DNA from: Candidatus Aerophobota bacterium
GTDB lineage: Bacteria > Aerophobota > Aerophobia > Aerophobales > B3-G15
Assembly (NCBI GenBank): GCA_021163905.1
Contig: JAGGTG010000221.1
Location: 1-6,139, forward strand
Direction of reading: 5' to 3'
DNA: 6,139 nucleotides
Part shown: piece after piece, positions 6,021 through 6,139 of the stretch
Layout: every line of letters starts with the position of its first letter
Position numbering within the stretch: the first letter of the stretch is position 1
Program-made: the position numbers and the translations under genes
The notes under the pieces: generated by a model
What the model was told of the DNA's origin: nothing
What the model saw: only the letters and a program-made list of their open reading frames with translations
Database searches by the model: none

Positions 6021-6139
6021 CTCGTCTATCTCGTCCATTTCGTCTATTTCGTCTATTTCGTCTGTCTCGTCTGTTTCGTCTGTCTCGTCTATCTCGTCTA
6101 TCTGGTTTGTTTGGTGTATTTGGTTACTTTGGTGTGTTT
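6021..6139 (+). repeat. 9-bp degenerate tandem repeat array B, at least 13 units, running off the right edge
   Basis: From 6021 the plus strand divides without a gap into thirteen 9-mers: CTCGTCTAT, CTCGTCCAT, TTCGTCTAT twice, TTCGTCTGT, CTCGTCTGT, TTCGTCTGT, CTCGTCTAT twice, CTGGTTTGT, TTGGTGTAT, TTGGTTACT, TTGGTGTGT. The array continues past the window. The consensus YTSGTYTRT is that of array A, and the change from CGTCT to GGTNT units occurs in the same order, but here on the plus strand. It lies immediately upstream of the HNH-purC promoter. Apart from this array, 5898-6139 holds only the HNH leader and promoter; no gene is seen. Confidence 0.9.

Noticed and set aside
4205..6139. The short repeats considered as a CRISPR array.
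   Set aside because: Units are 7-9 bp, contiguous and degenerate, with no unique spacers and no cas gene.
4254..6139. The HNH-purC segment as a mobile element with the arrays as terminal inverted repeats.
   Set aside because: There is no transposase or recombinase, the array ends are not flanked by visible target duplications, and purC is a core gene; kept only as a question in the findings.

Overview
The window is AT-rich bacterial DNA with four housekeeping-type genes, all read on the minus strand. In transcription order (right to left) they are an HNH endonuclease-like gene (5897-5274), purC (5249-4359), prfA (4110-3022) and mfd (3038 to the left edge, where it is cut before its end). Low GC, A/T-rich codon choice, tightly packed genes and a Mfd with the DEEQRFGV form of motif II (also found in Firmicutes-type Mfd) point to a low-GC bacterium, perhaps an uncultured anaerobic lineage. 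The sequence alone does not place it more firmly.

Layout: there are two apparent transcription units. Unit 1 is HNH-purC (24-nt gap), driven by a TTGACA-16 nt-TATCAT promoter at 6015-5988 and carrying a leader of about 85 nt. Unit 2 is prfA-mfd, driven by a TTGACA-16 nt-TACAAT promoter at 4159-4132. Its two genes overlap by 17 nt, mfd starting at a GTG inside the end of prfA. The products serve purine synthesis (PurC), translation termination (RF1) and transcription-coupled repair (Mfd). The HNH protein is a predicted nuclease of unknown role.

The most unusual content lies between the genes. Two degenerate arrays of a 9-bp unit (consensus YTSGTYTRT) bracket the HNH-purC unit in opposite orientation: one starts on the purC stop codon (4360-4254, minus strand) and the other lies just upstream of the HNH promoter (6021 to the right edge, plus strand). 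Both pass through the same series of unit types, from CGTCT-type to GGTNT-type, and share a 30-bp stretch with one mismatch. The left array then switches to a 7-bp unit (ARNAACC, 4253-4205). I see no RNA genes, CRISPR, insertion sequence or phage gene. No complete novel system is evident; the paired inverted arrays and the prfA-mfd coupling deserve the closest look.
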